Origin: Pedobacter sp. WC2423
Lineage (GTDB): Bacteria > Bacteroidota > Bacteroidia > Sphingobacteriales > Sphingobacteriaceae
Reading direction: 5' to 3'
DNA length: 64,000 nucleotides
NCBI RefSeq assembly: GCF_040822065.1
Contig: NZ_CP162005.1
Span: forward strand, 4,960,001-5,024,000
Below the pieces are notes generated by a model, which saw nothing but the letters and a program-made list of their open reading frames with translations, did no database searches and was not told where the DNA came from. This document shows positions 58,598 to 64,000 of this stretch, in pieces. The first letter of the stretch is position 1. The number at the start of each line of letters is the position of its first letter. A program made the position numbers and the translations under genes.

Positions 58598-61285
58598 ATG
58601 ATTAGATTTTTAAAATTTCCTGGAAATTTGATTCATTTAAAATGTATAATTTTATTTAATGCCTTTATATGCTGCTATAGCCTCTCTGCTAAAGCACAAA
58701 CAGAACATAGACTTACCGGAACTGTAATCGACTCTTTGAAAGATGTAGTATCCGGAGCTGACGTTTATATCGTTGCAGATAAAGATACCCTGATTTCGAC
58801 CACCAACGCCCACGGAAGATTCGTTTTCTCAGGTTTTAAAGCTGACCGGATTTCCCTGCTGGTCATGAGTGTAGGCTTTAAGCCTTTTACTAAATCATAT
58901 CAATTTAAAGCCGGGCAAATAAATATGGACCTGGATATGATTATTCTGGAACTGGAATCCAACCTGCTCAACGAAGTCGTGATCAATGGCAGGGACAGGC
59001 CTATCAGGATTAAACGTGATACCATTGAATATAATGCAGCTTTTTACCAGGTTTCTGAAAATGACAGGGTAGAGGATTTATTAAGGCAATTGCCCGGTAT
59101 AGAGGTCGATGAGCATGGAAATGCCACGACGATGGGGAAACCCCTGCAAAAATTAAGGGTAAACGGTGAAGACTTTTTTACCAGTAATGTGAAGGACTTT
59201 ATTAGTCAGCTTCCAGCCAGTGTGGTTGATAAGGTTGAAATTATTAATGACTACGGAGATGAAGCTAATTTTACAGGGCTGAAAACCGGGGAATCGCAAA
59301 AAATGCTGAACCTGGTAACCAAGGCTGGACAAAACAGAGGGACTTTTGGTAATGCACTAATTAGTGGGGGTACCAATAAACGTTACGGTCTTCAGGGCAA
59401 TGGCAACTTATGGGAAGGCAGTAAGCAGATTGGATTCAGCAGCAGCTCCAATAACACCAATAACGAAGCAGGAGTGAATACCGCCGCAACAGCGGGTGTG
59501 AATTACAGAGATAAGTTGTCAAGTGGGATAACTGCAAGTGCAGCTTATAATTATGGTTATAATAAGAACATCTCCGACCAGCTGAATTCGACTGAAACAG
59601 TAACGACCGATGGAACAATTTTAAATAAGGCACAGTCTTCCGGCAATTCAGCTGACAATACTCATAATATTAATTTCAATGTACAATCCATAGCGAATAA
59701 GAGCTATTTTCAGGCCTCCCTGGGCGGTTCTATGGCCGTAAAGGATAGAGATGGAGACATTCTTTCTAAGCAAACAGGATTGATCAGACAGGATTTGCAT
59801 AGCCAGAGTGGCTCGAACACTAAAACACCCAGTCTGAATGGTAATTTTGTTTGGGCAAGGAGTATGGATAAACCGGGAAGAAGTATGTCTGCAGGAGTGG
59901 TGGTGAGTAGCGGGATTAATCAGGTTCAGGATGATTTGCGGAACAAACTAAGCTATTATAACAGGCAGGGTCAACTGGTTAAAGATTCCATTGTGAATCG
60001 CTTTATTGATGCGGAAAACAGAACAAACCTGGTCACAGCCGACTTCAGGTATAGTGAACCTTTAAGGTCTGATCATGACTCTTTAGTAAAGAGGAATATA
60101 GATTTTTCGTATTTCTTCTCGATGAGTAAAACCAGGAATAGCTTGTATACAAAGGTAGATAACAGTATTGGTAATAGTACTGTTGTAGATTCTCTGAGTT
60201 CTATTTACTCTTCGGCTTTTCTTTTCCAGCGTTTTGCTGTGAATTACCGTTACCAGGCCGAGCGGCTCAATTATAGTCTTGGTTTTACCTTGCAGCCGAG
60301 TCAGCTTACCGGGCAGTATGCAGGGAATGAAGTTAAAATCAGTCATTTTGAACTTAATTTATCACCCATAGTCAATTTGAGCTATAATTTATCTAATTGG
60401 GACAATTTAGCTTTTGTTTATAGCGGAAGCAGTACCGCTCCCGATTTTTACCAGTTGCAGCCGGTGCCAAATATTACGAATCTTCAGAATGTGATCATTG
60501 GAAATCCTAATCTGAAATCCAGTTTTACACATGCTGGAAATCTGACCTATCAGCATACCGACGAACTTACGGGTTCTACCTTGCAGCTCGCATTAAACGG
60601 CTCTGTGGTAGAAGATCAGGTGGTTAGTAATGTGGTTTTAATCAAAGACACCTTAAATAGCTTAAAGCAGGAAACGCATTATGAGAACGCGAATGGCGCA
60701 TACCTGGTAGGGAGTATGTACTCTTATGCGCTGCCGTTCGCCAGGAACAAATTTAATGCAGAATTAAGAGGCACATTTGATTATATAAATATGATTTCAT
60801 ATGCTAATAATGATCTGAATACCAATAGAAATATCAATTTTTCACAGTCTTTGAAATTCAGGATGAATCAGCGCAGGTTAATTTTAACGACTTCTGCTAC
60901 TTATACCTATAGCAGTAACCGTTATTCTATTGAATTACTGAAGTTGAGAAATATTGAAACCTGGCAATTTAACTGGAGCGGCCGTGCTTTTCTGAATAAA
61001 AATTTTTCTTTGAGTGCTGATGTTTCCAAGAAGATAAATTCAGGTTATTCGCTGGCTGTAGCGAATCCAATGCTGATTAATCTAAGTTTGGAGAAGATCT
61101 TGTTTAAGAACAGGCAGGGAACCATCTCTTTACAAGCTTATGATTTATTGAACCAGGGAAATAACCTGGTTAGAAGTATATCTGATAATTCGATTACTGA
61201 TAGTCAGTATAATCAAATTACCAGATATTTCCTTGTTAGTTTTAATTACCGTTTACAGAACTTCGGTCATAAAAAGACTAAGTAA
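58598..61285 (+). CDS. TonB-receptor-like outer-membrane protein with regulatory domain
   Basis: 895 residues. Signal peptide with cleavage after about KAQT (34), then a CarboxypepD_reg-like domain (about 38-120: LTGTVIDSLKDVVSGADVYIV). A plug-like region follows (about 125-235: IKRDTIEYNAAFYQ, VEDLLRQLPGIEVDEHG, LRVNGEDFF). The rest, about 240-895, is a long beta barrel ending in YFLVSFNYRLQNFG with a short basic tail. It matches the Bacteroidota outer-membrane beta-barrel/TonB-like group lacking a classical TonB box and a SusD partner. Cargo unknown. Single gene converging with ettA, 9 bp apart. Confidence 0.9.
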   Translation: MIRFLKFPGNLIHLKCIILFNAFICCYSLSAKAQTEHRLTGTVIDSLKDVVSGADVYIVADKDTLISTTNAHGRFVFSGFKADRISLLVMSVGFKPFTKSYQFKAGQINMDLDMIILELESNLLNEVVINGRDRPIRIKRDTIEYNAAFYQVSENDRVEDLLRQLPGIEVDEHGNATTMGKPLQKLRVNGEDFFTSNVKDFISQLPASVVDKVEIINDYGDEANFTGLKTGESQKMLNLVTKAGQNRGTFGNALISGGTNKRYGLQGNGNLWEGSKQIGFSSSSNNTNNEAGVNTAATAGVNYRDKLSSGITASAAYNYGYNKNISDQLNSTETVTTDGTILNKAQSSGNSADNTHNINFNVQSIANKSYFQASLGGSMAVKDRDGDILSKQTGLIRQDLHSQSGSNTKTPSLNGNFVWARSMDKPGRSMSAGVVVSSGINQVQDDLRNKLSYYNRQGQLVKDSIVNRFIDAENRTNLVTADFRYSEPLRSDHDSLVKRNIDFSYFFSMSKTRNSLYTKVDNSIGNSTVVDSLSSIYSSAFLFQRFAVNYRYQAERLNYSLGFTLQPSQLTGQYAGNEVKISHFELNLSPIVNLSYNLSNWDNLAFVYSGSSTAPDFYQLQPVPNITNLQNVIIGNPNLKSSFTHAGNLTYQHTDELTGSTLQLALNGSVVEDQVVSNVVLIKDTLNSLKQETHYENANGAYLVGSMYSYALPFARNKFNAELRGTFDYINMISYANNDLNTNRNINFSQSLKFRMNQRRLILTTSATYTYSSNRYSIELLKLRNIETWQFNWSGRAFLNKNFSLSADVSKKINSGYSLAVANPMLINLSLEKILFKNRQGTISLQAYDLLNQGNNLVRSISDNSITDSQYNQITRYFLVSFNYRLQNFGHKKTK

Positions 61286-61294
61286 CTTTGTCTG

Positions 61295-62971
61295 TTAGCC
61301 TAATTTCTTGTACCTGATTCTGTGCGGGGTTACATCGCCTAAGCGTTTCTTACGGTTTTCTTCGTAATCACTGTAGTTACCTTCAAAGAAGTAAACTTGT
61401 GAATTCCCTTCAAAGGCAAGAATATGCGTACAGATACGGTCTAAGAACCATCTGTCGTGACTGATGACTACTGCACAACCACCAAAGTTTTCTAATGCTT
61501 CTTCCAGTGCACGCAGCGTATTTACATCGATATCATTGGTTGGCTCATCCAGTAATAATACATTGGCTCCTTTTTTCAAAGTAATGGCCAAATGTACCCT
61601 GTTACGCTCTCCACCTGATAATATGCCTACTTTCTTCTGTTGATCACCGCCATTAAAGTTGAATTTTGAGACATAAGCACGTCCGCTAACTGATTTGTTT
61701 CCTAACATAATGTTATCAAGTCCGTCAGTAATGTTTTCATAGACAGTCTTATTGCCATCAAGGTCATTGTGCATTTGATCGACATAACCTAAGGCTACAG
61801 TTTCACCAACTCTGAAAGTCCCTTCATCTGGTGTTTCCTGCTCAGTAATCAAACGGAACAAGGTAGTTTTACCCGCACCGTTAGGGCCAACAATACCTAC
61901 AATTCCTGCTGGAGGTAAAGAGAAACTCAGATTTTCAAAAAGGATCTTGTCTCCGTATGATTTAGTAACATTATTCGCTTCAATCACGACATTACCCAAT
62001 CTGGGCCCTGCCGGGATAAACAGCTCCAGTTTGTCTTCTCTTTCTTTAGAGTCTTCTGAGGCCAGTTTATCATAGTTGGATAAACGTGCTTTAGATTTTG
62101 CATGTCTGGCTTTTGGTGCCATACGAACCCATTCCAGCTCACGCTCCAATGTTTTCTGACGTTTGCTCTCTGTTTTTTCTTCTTGTGATAAACGTTTTGC
62201 TTTCTGATCTAACCATGAGGAGTAATTACCTTTCCATGGAATACCTTCTCCGCGGTCAAGTTCAAGAATCCATCCTGCCACATTATCAAGGAAGTATCTA
62301 TCGTGGGTTACAGCGATAACTGTTCCTTTGTAATCTTTCAGGAATTGCTCCAGCCAGTCGATACTTTCTGCATCAAGGTGATTGGTTGGCTCATCCAGTA
62401 ATAGCACATCCGGCTCTTGTAATAGTAAACGGCACATCGCTACACGACGGCGCTCACCTCCTGATAAAACACCAATTTTAGTGTCAGGATCAGGACAACG
62501 TAAAGCGTCCATTGCACGTTCCAGTTTATTGTCAAGCTCCCATGCGTTTACTGCATCAATTTTGTCCTGCAGTTCGCCTTGCTTGGTCATCAGTTTATCC
62601 ATGGCATCTGCATCTTCATAAACTTCAGGCAAACCGAATTGCTCATTGATAGATTCGTATTCTTTCAGAATAGCCGTGATTTCTGCAACGCCTTCTTCTA
62701 CAACTTCACGAACAGTTTTGTTCTCATCAAGTTCTGGTTCCTGTGCAAGGTAACCAACAGTATAACCTGGTGAGAATACAACTTCACCCTGAAATGCTTT
62801 GTCAATTCCTGCAATAATTTTTAATACAGATGATTTACCTGATCCGTTAAGACCAATAACACCAATTTTGGCTCCGTAGAAAAATGAAAGGTATATGTTT
62901 TTTAATACTTGTTTTTGAGGGGGGTAAATCTTATTTACTCCCGCCATTGAAAAGATTATTTTTTCGTCCAT
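61295..62971 (-). CDS. ettA: Energy-dependent translational throttle protein EttA (ABC-F)
   Basis: 558 residues, two ABC domains. Walker A sites are GLNGSGKS (40-47) and GPNGAGKT (about 359-366). Both signature motifs are LSGGE, and both H-loops are present (VTHDRYFLD, ISHDRWFLD). The Arg/Lys-rich linker between domains and the opening FSMAGVNKIYPPQKQVLKNI are typical of EttA, which binds the ribosomal E site and gates the first elongation steps by ATP/ADP ratio. Confidence 0.97.
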   Translation of the reverse strand: MDEKIIFSMAGVNKIYPPQKQVLKNIYLSFFYGAKIGVIGLNGSGKSSVLKIIAGIDKAFQGEVVFSPGYTVGYLAQEPELDENKTVREVVEEGVAEITAILKEYESINEQFGLPEVYEDADAMDKLMTKQGELQDKIDAVNAWELDNKLERAMDALRCPDPDTKIGVLSGGERRRVAMCRLLLQEPDVLLLDEPTNHLDAESIDWLEQFLKDYKGTVIAVTHDRYFLDNVAGWILELDRGEGIPWKGNYSSWLDQKAKRLSQEEKTESKRQKTLERELEWVRMAPKARHAKSKARLSNYDKLASEDSKEREDKLELFIPAGPRLGNVVIEANNVTKSYGDKILFENLSFSLPPAGIVGIVGPNGAGKTTLFRLITEQETPDEGTFRVGETVALGYVDQMHNDLDGNKTVYENITDGLDNIMLGNKSVSGRAYVSKFNFNGGDQQKKVGILSGGERNRVHLAITLKKGANVLLLDEPTNDIDVNTLRALEEALENFGGCAVVISHDRWFLDRICTHILAFEGNSQVYFFEGNYSDYEENRKKRLGDVTPHRIRYKKLG

Positions 62972-63133
62972 CGTCGTTTATTCGTGTATTAGGGTGGTTT
63001 TTATAAAAAAGAGGACAAAACGGGGACAAAATTTATATTAACTAAAAAGAAAACCCTGTAAAATTCCAAACATTTTGCGCCAAACAATTGGTGCAAAGAT
63101 AGTAAAGGTAAACCCTAACTAAAAAGAAAGCAC

Positions 63134-63579
63134 ATGCCAAATTTCACTTATAAAACTCAGAATATGGAAAATCATTCAAAAGCGTCAAAAAAATACTTGA
63201 ACTTTCTCCAGAACAACTGGTATCATTATGTTCCACTGATCTTCAGGAAATTGCCTTTAGTGATTTGTTTACCGCTTTAAAAGCTGTTGAATCTGATCTA
63301 TATCTGTTGATCTTAAGAAGCGCTATTCATCGAAAAGATATGGGTATTCCTTTTGATATTACTCTGGACTTCGCCATAAGAAAATGTCATATATTGCAGA
63401 AAGTGCGAAGGAAGAAATTTGTACGTCGGAAGGTTAAATCCGAACCACTTTTTGAATTATCATTAATCAAAGAACGTTATCCAGAGGTAATGATGATCTT
63501 AAACCTTCTAAAAGCTATAAACGCTGTGATAAGTTCAAAAAAAGACCTTCGCAATTTAGGTTGCGGATTTGCCAAATAA
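63134..63579 (+). pseudogene. Small unknown gene split by a -1 frameshift at an A7 tract
   Basis: An ATG at 63134 opens a frame that continues past 63193 and ends at a TAA near 63280. A second frame, open from about 63154 to 63579, has no ATG near its start. Joining them with a -1 slip at the A7 tract (63187-63193) gives one 148-residue product, with the SVKKILELSPEQLVSL helix directly after the join. The C-terminal half is helical and basic (KVRRKKFVRRKVK). Family not recognised. The same pattern (one A short) occurs at 3559-3566, so a sequencing undercall is possible. Confidence 0.5.
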
Positions 63580-64000
63580 AAAAACTTTCCTGGAAGCTTC
63601 GCTATACTGATTCAAATAGTCCTGAATACAACAATTATTGCAACTAGATAACAGGTATATGCAAGGGTTAAAAGCCCGGTTACCAATAGAACTGACAGTT
63701 CAGTATAATGGCCAGGCATGATCTACAAATTTCCATGGAATGAAAAGAAAGCACTATCAAATCCTTTGTGGAATTATGTAACTCTGTACATTCTTTTGAA
63801 GAACTTGATCATTAATTGGCAACTGACAGAGCTTTCGGCCACTGATTAATTCCGTTCACCAGCAAAGAGTATAAAATTTTTTTAAGATAATTCGATTAAA
63901 TCTAACTTTTTCTTCTGCCAGGCCAAGAAAAATGGGTATTTGATCCTAATAAGAGGTATAAAAAATTAGTAGTTAACTTTTATTTAAAATAAAATTTGTA
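63580..64000. other. AT-rich tail without an intact gene
   Basis: 421 bp to the window edge. The only frames are short, such as 20 codons from the ATG at 63659. A stretch near 63751 (GAAAAGAAAGCAC) recalls the start region of the preceding gene near 63124, so this may be degraded coding sequence. I see no repeat, RNA gene or terminator. Confidence 0.4.

Noticed and set aside
1..64000. tRNA, rRNA, riboswitch or insertion sequence
   Set aside because: I looked through the intergenic regions and saw no cloverleaf, conserved riboswitch core or transposase; a covariance-model scan would be needed to exclude small RNAs.

Overview
The window comes from a Bacteroidota chromosome, most likely a Pedobacter-like member of the Sphingobacteriaceae. 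Signs of this are lipoprotein signals ending in Cys-Lys-Lys, the Bacteroidota -7 promoter word TAnnTTTG in front of several genes, few Shine-Dalgarno sites, type IX secretion barrel proteins (PorT-like, PorG-like), OmpH pairs and an AT-rich base composition. I saw no rRNA, tRNA, CRISPR array, insertion sequence or transcription-factor gene.

Layout. 1-6.3 kb is an accessory patch: an S41 protease gene divergent from three tandem lipoproteins that resemble the cholesterol-dependent cytolysin (CDC/thiol-cytolysin) pore-forming core. The middle one is split by a -1 frameshift at an A8 tract and carries a 22-bp perfect inverted repeat over its lipobox codons. 6.4-11.7 kb (minus strand) holds an APC permease, an M3 oligopeptidase, a UbiA-type prenyltransferase and the GTPase EngB. 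11.7-23.4 kb (plus strand) is core: UbiE, PorT-like barrel, SDR oxidoreductase, YqeY, alpha/beta hydrolase, CBS protein, NAD kinase, PorG-like barrel, UppS, BamA, two OmpH/Skp chaperones and glutamate racemase. It makes quinone, undecaprenyl carrier, D-glutamate and the outer-membrane assembly machinery, and ends in a 30-bp-stem terminator. 23.5-27.9 kb is a second accessory patch with small unknown proteins and a fourth CDC-like lipoprotein that ends in three DUF5648-like repeats.

28-38 kb carries PurF, a PixA/AidA-type protein, a LysE exporter, a sugar MFS transporter, dCMP deaminase, GuaA, a periplasmic-binding-like lipoprotein, an RsmB-like RNA methyltransferase and MarC. 38-46 kb has two tandemly duplicated APC permeases, a membrane pyrophosphatase and a third APC permease. 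46-52 kb has a carboxypeptidase-regulatory-like protein, a TIGR01212 radical SAM protein, an SRPBCC protein, ammonium transporter Amt, a BBP2-type porin behind a (AACC)9 microsatellite, and a YkuK-like protein. 52-63 kb has an OtsA-OtsB fusion facing a GH15 hydrolase (trehalose metabolism), a DEAD-box-type helicase with a half-size DUF1456 protein, a large outer-membrane receptor-like protein and EttA. The last kilobase holds a frameshifted small gene and non-coding sequence.

The best candidate for something undescribed is the CDC-like lipoprotein set with its neighbouring protease and its possible poly(A) on/off switch. Families were assigned by reading motifs; no database search was run.
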